Made by a program: the position numbers and the translations under genes. Shown one piece after another: positions 53,057 to 62,692 of a DNA stretch of 64,000 bases. This DNA comes from Oscillatoria sp. CS-180 (GTDB lineage Bacteria > Cyanobacteriota > Cyanobacteriia > Phormidesmidales > Phormidesmidaceae): the NCBI RefSeq assembly GCF_028330965.1, contig NZ_JAQMUB010000026.1, positions 1-64,000 on the forward strand, in the 5' to 3' direction. The notes under the pieces were generated by a model. It saw only the letters and a list, made by a program, of their open reading frames with translations. It ran no database searches and was not told the origin of the DNA. Numbering within the stretch: position 1 is the stretch's first letter; each line of letters opens with the position of its first letter.

Positions 53057-53417
53057 GGTTGAACTCCTTTTGATTTATCGTTTCAATCATCTTGAGTTCT
53101 ATAGTGCGGTCCTCTCCTGAGTCATTCCTGACTGCAAAATAAGTCTGGCTTAATCGCTTCCTGAGAAAGCTGAGCACTGCCACACAATGGCCTGAGAGGA
53201 ATGAAGAATAGCGATTCTCTGAGCGTTGTACTGATCTGCGGAAACAATTTGATGGAGCTACAGTACCTCTATTGCTCAAGCTTTTCCTGATGCTGGAAAA
53301 TCATAGTCACTTTGAATCGGCGAAGGTTAGAAGGATCTTGGAGTAAGACCCAACTCAGTTAGTTAAAACATTCAAGGTGTCATTGACAGTCTAGATTGTC
53401 ATCGTTATGATGGCGAC
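53057..53417. other. Divergent promoter region
   Basis: 361 bp between the repeat-protein gene (minus) and the MerR-like gene (plus). GCAAAATAAGTCTGG near 53135 and TTGACAG at 53383 are promoter-type words, but no element is certain. The TGTCATTGACAG stretch near 53376 is a partial palindrome. Confidence 0.35.
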
Positions 53418-54089
53418 ATGAGCACATTGCAGCAGCTTGCCCAGACTAATCCGAGCTGGGGTTTAGATTCATTTGTGGACACTGCAAATCGAGTTTTGCC
53501 CCAATTTTCACCTACAATCGGGGACGATCGCCCTTCGGCTGAACTCGTGAATCCGCGCTTAGTGCGGTATTACACGACCCAGGGGGTGTTGGACCGACCG
53601 CAGCGCATCGGGCGCGAAGCCCGGTATCAGTATCGGCATCTACTGCAACTGCTTGTCGTGAGGAGGCTTTTGCAGGAAGGCTATAGCACTTCGGCAATTC
53701 AGCCTATTACAACTGAGAAGGTTAATGCGGAACTGGAATCCCTTTTGCAGGGTGGTATGCAGGTCACCATTGAGGCAGCTAATCCAGCACTGGCTTTTTT
53801 GCAGTCGGTGCAGTCGCGTTCAGTTTCAACCTCAGAGGCAGCACAGTCAGCGCCGATAGCATCACCATCACCGCCGTCCCCGAGGACACCATTGGCACGA
53901 TCGCGATCTGCGGAATCCACGCCCGCAACCATTTCTCAATGGCGACGCGTCGAAATTTTGTCCGGATTAGAGATACAGGTACGGGACGATTTTGTGCTCC
54001 CAAGTACCCCCCAAGAGCTGGAGAATCTGCTGCAACTGATGGCTCAAAAGCTCACGCCATTATTTCCTAATCAAAGGTCTTCATCATGA
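53418..54089 (+). CDS. MerR-like HTH protein
   Basis: A 223-residue protein. Residues about 40-95 (ELVNPRLVRYYTTQGVLDRPQRIGREARYQYRHLLQLLVVRRLLQEGYSTSAI) form a MerR-type winged helix with the RYY/GRxARY signature. The rest is a helical segment, then a Ser/Pro-rich linker and a short C-terminal domain (EIQVRDDFVLPSTPQELENLLQLMAQKL). No metal-binding Cys set. Its stop overlaps the next ATG (ATGA), so it is translationally coupled with the VWA gene. Confidence 0.82.
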   Translation: MSTLQQLAQTNPSWGLDSFVDTANRVLPQFSPTIGDDRPSAELVNPRLVRYYTTQGVLDRPQRIGREARYQYRHLLQLLVVRRLLQEGYSTSAIQPITTEKVNAELESLLQGGMQVTIEAANPALAFLQSVQSRSVSTSEAAQSAPIASPSPPSPRTPLARSRSAESTPATISQWRRVEILSGLEIQVRDDFVLPSTPQELENLLQLMAQKLTPLFPNQRSSS

Positions 54090-55363
54090 CATTGCCCACT
54101 CTTACCTTTATCCCGATGCATGCTGCGATCGCCACAGGTCGCTCAGTCACTCTCGACGTGCTGATCACTATCACTCCGCCCGCAGTTGCCCCGCACCAAA
54201 ACCGGCCCCCGCTCAATTTAGGCTTTGTGCTAGACCGGTCTGGCTCGATGCGCGGACTCAAAATTGACTATGCCAAGCAGGCGATCACCTACGCGATTGA
54301 GCAGTGCTTGCCGAGCGATCGCCTGAGTCTCACCCTGTTCGATACCCATGTGAAAACCGCGATCGCTAGTACACTGGCAACTGACAAGCGCCAACTGCTG
54401 CAAACCGTTCAAACGGTGCAGGCTGGAAGTTCTACGGCACTCCACGCAGGCTGGGTCAATGGCGGGATGCAGGTCAGCCAGTATCTCAATTCGGAACACC
54501 TTAATCGGGTTATTCTCCTGTCAGATGGTTTAGCCAATGTCGGTGAAACGAATCCCGATACGATCGCTAACGATGTGCACGGACTTGCTAAGCGAGGTAT
54601 TAGCACAACTGCGCTGGGGGTCGGCAACGGCTACGACGAAGATCTGCTGGAATCCATGGCCCGCAGCGGCGATGGTAACTTTTTTCACATTGGCTCTCCG
54701 AACGATTTGCCCGAGATTTTTGAGACTGAACTACAAGGGCTGGTGAATACCGCTGGTCAGTCAGTCACTCTGATGCTGATGCCTCTGGCAGGAGCTAAGG
54801 TCACAGATGTGTTGAATGATTTTGACACTCTCGCTGACGGATCTTTAAAACTGCCCAACCTGATGATGGACAATCCATTGGAGGTTGTGGTGCGGCTACA
54901 AGTTCCAGCCCTTTCGCAAGGGACTGAAGTGCTGCAAGCCTCGGCCCAATGGCAGGACACTCAAACTGCAAATTTGCAATCGCTCTCCAATACGCTCTCG
55001 ATTCAAACGGTCAGTCCTGAGCAGATGAGCGATTTTCCGGCCAACCCGGCTGTGCAGGAACAGGTTGCTTTGCTGATGGCAGCTCGCGCTCGCCGTGAGG
55101 CTATCGAGTTTTTCGATCAGGGCAACGCCGCCAAAGCAGCATCGGTTCTGCAAAGTTCGGGTCAGATGCTACGCCAAATGCCGCTTTCTGCTCCGGCAAT
55201 GGCAGAAGCAACAGCGCTCGAAGATTTATCTGTAGGCTTCAGTCGGGGTGCTAGTGATTCGCGCAAGCAAGCCAAATCGCAAGCCTTTCACCTCAGCCGG
55301 GGTCGTCGCAGCTCAGGGCGTCAAAGAAATGAGTCGAATAGCGATCGCTCCAGTTCCAAGTAG
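54086..55363 (+). CDS. VWA-domain protein coupled to a MerR-like regulator
   Basis: A 425-residue protein. The VWA MIDAS is intact: D50-x-S52-x-S54 (LDRSGSM), a T in GSSTALHAGW, and D in LLSDGLANVG. It ends with a basic, Ser/Arg-rich tail (SRGRRSSGRQRNESNSDRSS). No signal peptide or membrane anchor, so cytoplasmic. The MerR-VWA pair occurs in other bacteria; no ligand or pathway is known. An effector-binding or protein-assembly role is inference. Confidence 0.85.
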   Translation: MTLPTLTFIPMHAAIATGRSVTLDVLITITPPAVAPHQNRPPLNLGFVLDRSGSMRGLKIDYAKQAITYAIEQCLPSDRLSLTLFDTHVKTAIASTLATDKRQLLQTVQTVQAGSSTALHAGWVNGGMQVSQYLNSEHLNRVILLSDGLANVGETNPDTIANDVHGLAKRGISTTALGVGNGYDEDLLESMARSGDGNFFHIGSPNDLPEIFETELQGLVNTAGQSVTLMLMPLAGAKVTDVLNDFDTLADGSLKLPNLMMDNPLEVVVRLQVPALSQGTEVLQASAQWQDTQTANLQSLSNTLSIQTVSPEQMSDFPANPAVQEQVALLMAARARREAIEFFDQGNAAKAASVLQSSGQMLRQMPLSAPAMAEATALEDLSVGFSRGASDSRKQAKSQAFHLSRGRRSSGRQRNESNSDRSSSK

Positions 55364-55471
55364 CCCTAGGGGCACAATTATTTGCGCCTTGGCAAAAATT
55401 GCGAGCGAGGTAGCTCTGCAGAGGGATCAAATCTATAATTTTTATAAAGGTGTTAATAGTCAGGAAAACAC

Positions 55472-55942
55472 ATGGACCTTGGAGCACTAGATCCAATCAA
55501 GCCTTGGTTGAATTTTATTCATCCCATTATCATGTGGGCGCTGTTGGGATTGAGCCTCTATGCCCTTTATTTAGGGTGGCAGATTCGTCGGACGCGATCA
55601 GCTGAAGGTGAGGCAAAGAAGGAGTTAATCAAAGGCAAATTCAACATTCGTCACCATCGCATGGGGTCAGCACTACTGGCTTTCATGATTTTGGGTAGCA
55701 TTGGCGGCATGGCGGTCACCTACATCAACAATGGCAAGCTTTTCTTCGGTCCTCACCTACTAGTGGGACTCGGTATGACGGGCATCATCGCGGTGTCTGC
55801 TGCCCTGGTTCCTTTTATGCAAAAGGGAAATGATCTTGCCCGTTCAGCCCACATCACTCTGAACATTGCTCTGGTTGGACTATTTGGCTGGCAGGCGGTA
55901 ACTGGGATGCAAATCGTCCAGCGGATTTTGGAGAACTTTTAA
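55472..55942 (+). CDS. DUF4079 membrane protein
   Basis: A 156-residue protein with four membrane helices, beginning LNFIHPIIMWALLGLSLYALYLGWQ and containing GKFNIRHHRMGSALLAFMILGSIGGMAVTYINNGKLFFGPHLLVGLGMTG. It matches DUF4079 of cyanobacteria. The His pairs (HP in helix 1, RHHR, PHLL, SAHITL) are conserved-like and could bind heme (inference). Function unknown. Confidence 0.82.
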   Translation: MDLGALDPIKPWLNFIHPIIMWALLGLSLYALYLGWQIRRTRSAEGEAKKELIKGKFNIRHHRMGSALLAFMILGSIGGMAVTYINNGKLFFGPHLLVGLGMTGIIAVSAALVPFMQKGNDLARSAHITLNIALVGLFGWQAVTGMQIVQRILENF

Positions 55943-56114
55943 AGTCTTCGAATAGTTCGGAAAAATCATCAAAACCTTGGCGCTTTGGTAGTGACTTTCT
56001 ACAGAGGGAATTCATGACCGAAGGGCCAAGGTCTTATAGCTTCATCTGGTCTTAATGGAATTGGTGACGGTTATGAATGTCAATCCAACCCACAGCTTCG
56101 GGGTGATTGGTTTA

Positions 56115-56222
56115 GTAGACTACGGCAGAAATAGGCTCACTATTCAGAAGATTGGGAAAGCCCATCGGTCTTAGTTTTGAGTTCTGAATTTTGAATTCCG
56201 CTTGGCGGTACAGTAGTCTGCC
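56115..56222 (-). repeat. Dispersed repeat family C, copy 3 (reverse)
   Basis: On the minus strand it reads GGCAGACTACTGTACCGCCA ... GAATTCAAAATTCAGAA ... GCTTTCCCAATC ... AGTGAGCCTATTTCTGCC ... GTAGTCTACTA, matching copies 1 and 2. Confidence 0.72.
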
Positions 56223-56313
56223 AATCTTGAAATTGTGAGTGAGTTATCCCAGCAAGTGTTGAGACAGACCATACGGTACTCTGATCTCTCGGTTCAGCAA
56301 ATCGCGTGCATTC

Positions 56314-56381
56314 GCCCTCTAAATACCTCAGAATGGGGGATTTAAGGGGGATTAGCTCCCCCAGAATGGGAGCTGGAGGGC
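56314..56381 (+). repeat. 68-bp foldback
   Basis: GCCCTC ... GAGGGC ends, with inner AGAATGGGGGATTTAAGGGG and GCTCCCCCAGAATGGGAGC. Similar C/G-rich foldbacks with GGGGGATT words are common in cyanobacterial intergenic DNA. Confidence 0.55.
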
Positions 56382-56459
56382 TTGAAGCGGTCAGCCTCAG
56401 CTCAACTGCACGATCTGGATTGACTCACCATTTCGAGCTTGACGCTGCACTAGTAAGCG

Positions 56460-57932
56460 CTATGTTTCAAGATCGACAGACTCTAGAAAAGGAGACTGAA
56501 TCCGTTTGAGGAGTGCATAAAAAGGATCCCAATTATTTTCAGCGACAATGGGTTCCCAAATCGCTTCAATCTCTGGGCGCAATAGTACCGTTTTAGGATT
56601 CGTGCGCCGCAATCGTTCAGGAATTTGCTCAAGGGCTTGAGGTGTTTGGGATTGGAGCGATCGCTGATACAAAGTACGCCACTGATCCAACAGCGCTTGT
56701 GCCCCTCCATCAGATGCCTGCATGGTCGTCCGAAAAATCTCGTCAGCGTCCTCCACCCATTTCAGAGAAAATTGTCGCGTCAGCTCTAAAAAGAAAGTGT
56801 GGTAGCCAACTTCAACGTTACTCAACAGCTCAAGTGTCTGCTTCACCAAATCCACCCCTAAAGGGGACGGTAAGGCATCAAAGCCCAGCTTGTGAAGCAT
56901 CCGTTGCGTATAGTAATGCCAATAGTGACCTTCATAGCGGGCTAAAGCAGCGTCTAGTTCCGTTTGAGGCATAATTCGCTGTAGCGGTTTTTGTAACATG
57001 CGGAGATTCCACTGACAGACCGCAGGTTGGTTGCGAAGACAATAGCGACTTCCATAATCGAAATAAGCCGCCGTAAAGCGAGGATCGTACGTATCGATGA
57101 AGGCATAGGGACCGTAATCGAAGCTCTCCCCCGTAATCGACATGTTGTCCGTATTCAAAACGGCGTGACAAAATCCGACTGACATCCATTGAGCCACCAA
57201 TTCAGCAGTCCGCTCAACCAACTCACTATAAAAACGGACATAGCGCTCGGCACTATCTGTTAGCAGGCGGGCCTCAGGATAGTAAGTCTCGACAACGTGT
57301 TCCACGAGTCGCTGAATCAGGTCCGTCCTGTCTAAATAGTCCAACCGCTCAAACGTTCCAAAGCGAATGTGCGATCGACTGAATCGGACCATCACGGACG
57401 ATCTCGTCGGCGATGGTTCATCTCCCCGCCATAGCGATTCCCCTGTTTCAATTAAGCTCAACGTCCGTGATGTTCGCACGTCTAAAGCGTGGAGGGCTTC
57501 TGCCGCCAAAACTTCTCGCACTCCCCCTTTAAGGGTCAGTCGGCCATCCCCACCCCGAGAGTATGGCGTTGTTCCAGACCCTTTAGTCCCAAAATCGTAT
57601 AGGTTGCCATCTACTCCCCGAACCTGCCCATACAAAAACCCCCTTCCATCCCCCAAAAAAGCGTTGTAGGTACCGAACTGATATCCGTGGTAGCGCAACG
57701 CTAGGAAAGGCGATCGCCCTTCAAACTGGCCAAAGGCACTCACAAAATGCTCATCGCTGATTGCTGCTGGGTCAAGCCCCAATTGCGTCAAAATATCGTC
57801 ATTCCGAAACCGAAGTAGATGTTGAGGGAAATCTGCCGCCGCTACAACGTCATAGTAATCATCCCCAATGGACTCTAATAGAGGGATGTAGTCCAAAGAC
57901 ACAAGGGGGTTCGCCTGAGAAGCTGCGGTCAT
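56460..57932 (-). CDS. selO: SelO/YdiU-family protein AMPylase
   Basis: A 490-residue pseudokinase-fold protein. SelO motifs: [62 protein letters not shown] (catalytic Asn/Asp), and [13 protein letters not shown]. SelO transfers AMP from ATP to hydroxyl side chains of protein substrates, linked to oxidative-stress response. It lacks the C-terminal extension with selenocysteine (Sec/Cys) of eukaryotic SelO, as expected for bacteria. Full length. Confidence 0.92.
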   Translation of the reverse strand: MTAASQANPLVSLDYIPLLESIGDDYYDVVAAADFPQHLLRFRNDDILTQLGLDPAAISDEHFVSAFGQFEGRSPFLALRYHGYQFGTYNAFLGDGRGFLYGQVRGVDGNLYDFGTKGSGTTPYSRGGDGRLTLKGGVREVLAAEALHALDVRTSRTLSLIETGESLWRGDEPSPTRSSVMVRFSRSHIRFGTFERLDYLDRTDLIQRLVEHVVETYYPEARLLTDSAERYVRFYSELVERTAELVAQWMSVGFCHAVLNTDNMSITGESFDYGPYAFIDTYDPRFTAAYFDYGSRYCLRNQPAVCQWNLRMLQKPLQRIMPQTELDAALARYEGHYWHYYTQRMLHKLGFDALPSPLGVDLVKQTLELLSNVEVGYHTFFLELTRQFSLKWVEDADEIFRTTMQASDGGAQALLDQWRTLYQRSLQSQTPQALEQIPERLRRTNPKTVLLRPEIEAIWEPIVAENNWDPFYALLKRIQSPFLESVDLET

Positions 57933-57976
57933 AAAGCGCTGGTCTAATTTGTCTTACTTAAGAAAAGTGTAGGTTG

Positions 57977-58993
57977 TTAAAGTCCATCTTGGCTAAGAAA
58001 TAATGACTCCAATCCAGCACGGCCAGCTATTTTCTGAGCCAGATCTTTGAAATCCCAATATACGTTATTGACTGCCTTTACATGAGCACCAATCGCTCCA
58101 TCAGCAGGCTTGAGATGAAAAATTGGTTTACGGGCTTCTTGAGCCATTGGCATCAAGCTCTGATAGTGTTTCAGGAGTGCTAAACGGCTAGGGTCTTGTG
58201 ATGAGGCAAGGAAAGCTGCCTCTTGTGACTGAATAACATCAGCATGATAAACCTGAGGAATTCGCTCTACCCATCTTTGAAAGGCTTTAACAGGCCTATC
58301 AAATCGAACTCCATGCTGAAGAATGACGTATCCAATAGGTTGCATATCACCATTAGGCAAAACAAGATCTGGGGCCGGATTTTTGAGGATACGCTCCTGC
58401 CACTCTCCTCTCCACCGTCTCACCGTGGGCCCAAGATTCTTAAGCCCTTGCAATGAAAACAAATCGGGTGAAAGAGGCACAACAACATAATTCGCAGATA
58501 TTAAAGCAGCTCTATTGATGGCACCTAAGTTAGGCCCTAAATCAACTAACACAACATCTGCATCACTATTGATTGAGGCCTGATTTAAAAGTCTCCAGAA
58601 AGCCGAAATAACCCTGAAAGCTCTTTCTTTTCCATCTAAACAGTCTGGCCATTGGGATGATAATTCATCTTCAAATCCAGAAAGCTGTAAATCTCCAATC
58701 AAAAGGTTCAGTCCATCCTCTATGACTTCTAACTCTGGACTCGCAATGTCTCCAATTCCTCTAAGTAAAGGCTTGACACATCGAAAGACAGTATTGAAAC
58801 TTTCCTCTTTTTCCCATATTTCCTCTAACCGATTCTCGTCTAAAAAAGCTGATGTCAAGTTTGCTTGAGGGTCTAAATCGGCAGCTACAACACGTAAGCC
58901 TAAGTCAAAATACATCCAGGTCAAATGATAAACGAGGGACGTTTTTCCTACCCCCCCTTTATTGTTGAAGAAGGCAATAATAGGTGAACTCAT
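57977..58993 (-). CDS. ParA/MinD-type AAA ATPase coupled to a Schlafen-like protein
   Basis: A 338-residue ParA-like ATPase: deviant Walker A NNKGGVGKTSL, switch strand AADLDPQANLT, Walker B DVVLVDLGPNLGAINRAAL. It lacks an HTH. A C-terminal ~120-residue extension (PAPDLVLPNGDMQPIGYVI onward) includes LKHYQSLMPMAQEARKPIFHLKPADGAIGAHVKA. Its ATG overlaps the stop of the upstream Schlafen-like gene by 4 bases (ATGA), so the two are translationally coupled. No ParB or centromere site is near. A partner role in a two-component system with the Schlafen protein is inference. Confidence 0.87.
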   Translation of the reverse strand: MSSPIIAFFNNKGGVGKTSLVYHLTWMYFDLGLRVVAADLDPQANLTSAFLDENRLEEIWEKEESFNTVFRCVKPLLRGIGDIASPELEVIEDGLNLLIGDLQLSGFEDELSSQWPDCLDGKERAFRVISAFWRLLNQASINSDADVVLVDLGPNLGAINRAALISANYVVVPLSPDLFSLQGLKNLGPTVRRWRGEWQERILKNPAPDLVLPNGDMQPIGYVILQHGVRFDRPVKAFQRWVERIPQVYHADVIQSQEAAFLASSQDPSRLALLKHYQSLMPMAQEARKPIFHLKPADGAIGAHVKAVNNVYWDFKDLAQKIAGRAGLESLFLSQDGL

Positions 58994-60180
58994 TTTTGCC
59001 TCCTGATGACGACTGAAATATAAGAGTCTTCAATAGTAAATTCTGCTGGTGGATTTCCATTCTTTTCAAGCTCTTTCTGGGCTACAGGAATGCCGATACC
59101 AAAACGCTGAACATAGCCGAGGTTTTTCATGGCCTCTGCTAAATGAGGGTTCCGATAATCAGTCACGCCTTCGCCAAAATTTCGGCGGTTGACTTGTCCA
59201 AATAATCCGCCTGGACTTTGAATTTCAATTCGATCTTGAAACCAGTAAACTCGCACCGGAGCATAGGTCTCTTCATAAGAACGATGCATTACAGCATTAC
59301 GTACAAGTTGTTGCAATGCGGCGATAGGATAATCTGGTTGTTTTATCTCAACAGACTGCACTGTGATGTTTGTGGCCGTCGAAATATTGGCTTGCAAGAC
59401 CTCATCTATATAGCGCAGTAAATCCACCAAACTACCACTGATATCTTTTTGATCTCGAATAGGAGCAGTTAAATCTACACCATCGAAGCGAACAAATTGA
59501 ATATAGAATCCCGGAACAAATTGTCTTGGGTCCTTGCCAATTACTAGGATTCCTAAGCAGGTTGGAGAAGAATTTGGTTCCGGCGTCATAAACCGCAGCG
59601 AAATCAGCTTTTGATTTAAAGATCTTTGATTCTCTTGCAGTACTTCTGGCGCTAAGGCTGAAGCCAAATATTCATGCTGAAAACCCTCTAAGTCCAGATC
59701 GTCAATAGAGGCTGAAACGAAAGGGCGTAAATCAAAAGGTAAGTCCCTTGCACGTCTCTTTTCGTTGAGACGGCGTTCTTCTTCAGGGGTAGCCGTTGCA
59801 CGCCTAGGTCCAACTCGTACACAAGTACGTCCATCAAATCTAATCGGCGGAGCATCCGATGGCTCTACAATAATGACGGCTATCTCACAGTCATTGATGA
59901 TTCGCTTGTTCACCTGGAGCACGGGAAAAGGAAGGATCTTGCCCTCGGAACGGATGTTGGATAGGTTTAGCAGGAGATCATCTGTAATCGGTAAGTTAGA
60001 GCAAGTCCCATCATCATTGACTCCCACGAACAAAACGCCTGGCTGTTTGTGGTTTGGTAAGTCGTTAGCGAAAGCGCAAATTGCCTGCCTGATTTTTTTT
60101 CCGTCTGAAGCTGAAGCCTTACGCTCGACTCTATCAGATTCAAGATCGGCAAAGAGCATTGCCAGTTCTTGATCCTTCAT
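58990..60180 (-). CDS. Schlafen/AlbA_2 domain protein with C-terminal HATPase_c_4-type ATPase
   Basis: A 396-residue protein. The N-terminal AlbA_2 (Schlafen-type) domain (about 12-130) shows ESDRVERKAS, AICAFANDLP, VLFVGVNDDG, and the ALBA-type strand DGRTCVRVGPRRATATPEEERRL. The Glu/Lys residues of the putative nuclease/RNA-binding site are present. The C-terminal half (about 270-396) is the GHKL-like HATPase_c_4 block: LVRNAVMHRSYEETYAPVRVYWFQDRIEIQSPGGLFG, YRNPHLAEAMKNLGYVQRFGIGIP. A two-gene coupled unit with the ParA-type ATPase; related proteins occur in defence-type loci (inference). Confidence 0.87.
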   Translation of the reverse strand: MKDQELAMLFADLESDRVERKASASDGKKIRQAICAFANDLPNHKQPGVLFVGVNDDGTCSNLPITDDLLLNLSNIRSEGKILPFPVLQVNKRIINDCEIAVIIVEPSDAPPIRFDGRTCVRVGPRRATATPEEERRLNEKRRARDLPFDLRPFVSASIDDLDLEGFQHEYLASALAPEVLQENQRSLNQKLISLRFMTPEPNSSPTCLGILVIGKDPRQFVPGFYIQFVRFDGVDLTAPIRDQKDISGSLVDLLRYIDEVLQANISTATNITVQSVEIKQPDYPIAALQQLVRNAVMHRSYEETYAPVRVYWFQDRIEIQSPGGLFGQVNRRNFGEGVTDYRNPHLAEAMKNLGYVQRFGIGIPVAQKELEKNGNPPAEFTIEDSYISVVIRRQK

Positions 60181-60272
60181 ATGTCAGTCTCCACAGTCTT
60201 CTGTGTCAATCATAATCATGGAGAGTAGAGTTACAAAAAGTTTGTATGCTAATCCTGCGCTAGTTCAAATCC

Positions 60273-62309
60273 TCAAGAACCTGCCTGCGCTGTCTCTATA
60301 GTTGCGATCGCCGAATCACCAGCACTCGGGTGAAAGTACTCGTAGATCTGTTGAGCCATATGAGGACCAATGCCAGGAACTTCCGCCAGCTGTTCTGGCG
60401 AGGCTTCGCGAATGTAGTCGATAGAGCGAAAGGTGGCCAGCAGTTCTTTTTGGCGATGTTGACCGAGACCCGGAATATCCGACAATCGAGAGCGCCGCAT
60501 GCGATCGCTCCGCTTCTTACGGTGAAAACTCACGGCAAAACGGTGAGCTTCATCCCGTAACCGTCGCAGCAGCTGCACCCCTGGCTGTTCTGCCTCAGTT
60601 TTGAGCGGCGCCGAATCTCCAGGTAAGAAAATCTCCTCTCGCTTCTTTGCCAAACTGACAACGTTCAGTTCTGATAGCAAATTCATCTCTCGCAGAACGT
60701 CCACAACTGCCGAGAGCTGCCCCTTACCCCCATCAATCATCACGACGTCCGGCCAATCGGGATTACCCACGCGCGGCTTATTGGGGTCAGTCGCATAGCG
60801 CCGAAACCGCCGTCGAATCACTTCCGCCATACTGGCAAAATCATCTGAATGTCCTGCTCGCACCTCAGGATTTTTGATCTTGTAATGGCGATAGTGTTGC
60901 TTTGCAGGCATCCCATCGACAAACACCACCTGAGAAGCTACGGCATCCGATCCCTGAATATGAGAAATGTCGTAGCCTTCAATCCGTTTTGGCAGGTCTG
61001 GTAAATCCAAGATCTCAGCCAAATCCTGCATGGCTTGGGCATTGCGATCAGCCACTCGCTGAGTCCGCACCAGCTCATACTGAGCATTGCGCTCGACCAT
61101 CTCTACCAGCTCAGCCTTGGTCTGACGCTGGGGCATCTCGATAGATACCTTACGTCCCCGCTGCTCAGTCAAATACTCTGCCAGAATATCCCCATCCGGC
61201 AGCTCATGCTGCACCAAAATCTCCGCTGGAATCTCAATAGATTCAGCTGTTTGATAGTGCTCCTCCAATACCCGCTGCAATATTTCGCCTGGTGTGCCGG
61301 CCTGGGCATCGGCATTGAACCCAAGCCGTCCGACCAAACGTCCAGCTCGGATTTGGAATAGTTGAATGCAGGCAAATTGATCATCACTGGAGAGGGCGAT
61401 CGCATCCCGCGACACCGTATCATCCGGTAGCGCCACCTTTTGGTGCGCCGTTAGCCGCTCTAGGCCTTGAATTTGATCCCGCAGCTCAGCCGCCTGTTCA
61501 AATCGCATTTCCTCAGCTGCCTTTTCCATCTGCCGCGTTAAGGCGTTGACCAACTCATCCGTTCGTCCTTGAAACACCATCGCCACTCGCTGCACAATCT
61601 TGTGATAGTCCTCAGGGGAAATGAGCTGCTGGCAGACTCCCGGACAGCGACCAATATCGTAGTTCAGACAGGGACGATCTTTGAACAAAGGCTGAGGCCG
61701 CTGCCGCAGCGGAAAAATTCGCTTCGCAATGCTCAAAGTACGACGCAACAGTCCCGCGTCAACGTAGGGACCGTAATAGCGATCCTTCAGATTCTTGCGG
61801 CGCTTACGGGTCACAAAAATGCGGGGATAATCCTCTGACCACGTAATGCAGAGATAGGGATACTTCTTGTCGTCCTTTAGCAGCACGTTAAAGTGAGGCT
61901 GGTGCTGCTTGATCAGATTCGCTTCCAGCGCCAGTGCTTCAGCTTCAGTATCGGTGACGATAAATTCGATTTCCACAACCTGCATCACCATCATGGCAAT
62001 CCGAGGCATATGGCGATGGCTATCGCGAAAATACGATCGCACTCGATTCCGCAGCTTTTTTGATTTACCGATATAGAGGATCTGATCCCGCGCGTCTTTC
62101 ATGAAATAGACGCCGGGTTCTAACGGCAGCTCCTTTAGCAAATTCTCAAGGCGATCAGGATCTTTGACCAGAGGGGGACGCACTTCGGAATACACGATGT
62201 CAGTGAGTGGGACAAAACCTGCACTAAAAGCATAGCGAGGATCCTGGAAAGATAGCGGATACGGAATAACGACTTTGTGAATTGCAATATCCGAAGCCCA
62301 TGAAGGCAA
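60273..62309 (-). CDS. uvrC: Excinuclease ABC subunit C
   Basis: A 678-residue UvrC. GIY-YIG nuclease: [31 protein letters not shown] Cys-rich region ([18 protein letters not shown]), the UVR motif ([24 protein letters not shown]), the RNase-H-like second nuclease ([36 protein letters not shown]), and C-terminal HhH repeats ([28 protein letters not shown]). It makes both incisions in nucleotide-excision repair. The exact N-terminal start (up to 20 residues shorter) is uncertain. Confidence 0.96.
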   Translation of the reverse strand: MPSWASDIAIHKVVIPYPLSFQDPRYAFSAGFVPLTDIVYSEVRPPLVKDPDRLENLLKELPLEPGVYFMKDARDQILYIGKSKKLRNRVRSYFRDSHRHMPRIAMMVMQVVEIEFIVTDTEAEALALEANLIKQHQPHFNVLLKDDKKYPYLCITWSEDYPRIFVTRKRRKNLKDRYYGPYVDAGLLRRTLSIAKRIFPLRQRPQPLFKDRPCLNYDIGRCPGVCQQLISPEDYHKIVQRVAMVFQGRTDELVNALTRQMEKAAEEMRFEQAAELRDQIQGLERLTAHQKVALPDDTVSRDAIALSSDDQFACIQLFQIRAGRLVGRLGFNADAQAGTPGEILQRVLEEHYQTAESIEIPAEILVQHELPDGDILAEYLTEQRGRKVSIEMPQRQTKAELVEMVERNAQYELVRTQRVADRNAQAMQDLAEILDLPDLPKRIEGYDISHIQGSDAVASQVVFVDGMPAKQHYRHYKIKNPEVRAGHSDDFASMAEVIRRRFRRYATDPNKPRVGNPDWPDVVMIDGGKGQLSAVVDVLREMNLLSELNVVSLAKKREEIFLPGDSAPLKTEAEQPGVQLLRRLRDEAHRFAVSFHRKKRSDRMRRSRLSDIPGLGQHRQKELLATFRSIDYIREASPEQLAEVPGIGPHMAQQIYEYFHPSAGDSAIATIETAQAGS

Positions 62310-62321
62310 AAGAATAGAGTT

Positions 62322-62431
62322 AGAACTTACGCAGTTGCATCCGGCTTTGGCCCCTTAATCCCCAAATAGGGGGAAGCCGGATGCAACGTCCCCCAAAATT
62401 GGAGGATGCAAGGGGACCGTGCGTAAGCCCT
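62322..62431 (+). mobile_element. MITE-like element family A, copy 3 (110 bp)
   Basis: Same orientation and length as copy 1. Ends AGAACTTACGCA and TGCGTAAGCCCT, slightly diverged from the other copies. AGAGT flanks each end, one base out, as a 5-bp target duplication. Inserted 12 bp upstream of the uvrC start. Confidence 0.82.
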
Positions 62432-62510
62432 AAGAGTATGAAGAATGACTCGATCTTGTATCGCTCTCAAGCTCATTTAGTTTTGGGCCGCGTCACAACG
62501 TTGCTAATGA

Positions 62511-62610
62511 TGTAGCCCCATCGCTAGTTTCATTAGGCAAGGCGGCGACCATCTAGTTACGCCTTCCGCACTCAGATACCCTTGGGTTTAAACAAGCCTG
62601 GATGGCTAAC
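62511..62610 (+). repeat. Diverged copy of repeat family B
   Basis: TGTAGCCCCATCGCTAGTTT, then AAGGCGGCGACCATC, and GCCTGGATGGCTAAC at the end. Order of the blocks is as in the other copies but with more substitutions. Confidence 0.55.
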
Positions 62611-62692
62611 CATATTAATTTTTTTCGCGTTTTGTTGACTCTGCTAAGAGCGTGCCGGCCATACTTTAGCGTTGGCATCAGAGGATTTCAAA

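Larger units (their letters stand above)
55943..56459. other. Repeat-bearing gap, no gene
   Basis: 517 bp. Holds repeat family C copy 3 (56115-56222, minus) and a 68-bp foldback at 56314-56381. The ORF at 56306-56509 is in the foldback and not credible. Confidence 0.5.
62310..62692. other. Repeat-bearing promoter region between uvrC and the lipoprotein gene
   Basis: 383 bp containing MITE copy 3 (62322-62431) directly upstream of uvrC and a diverged family B copy (62511-62610). No gene. Confidence 0.5.
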
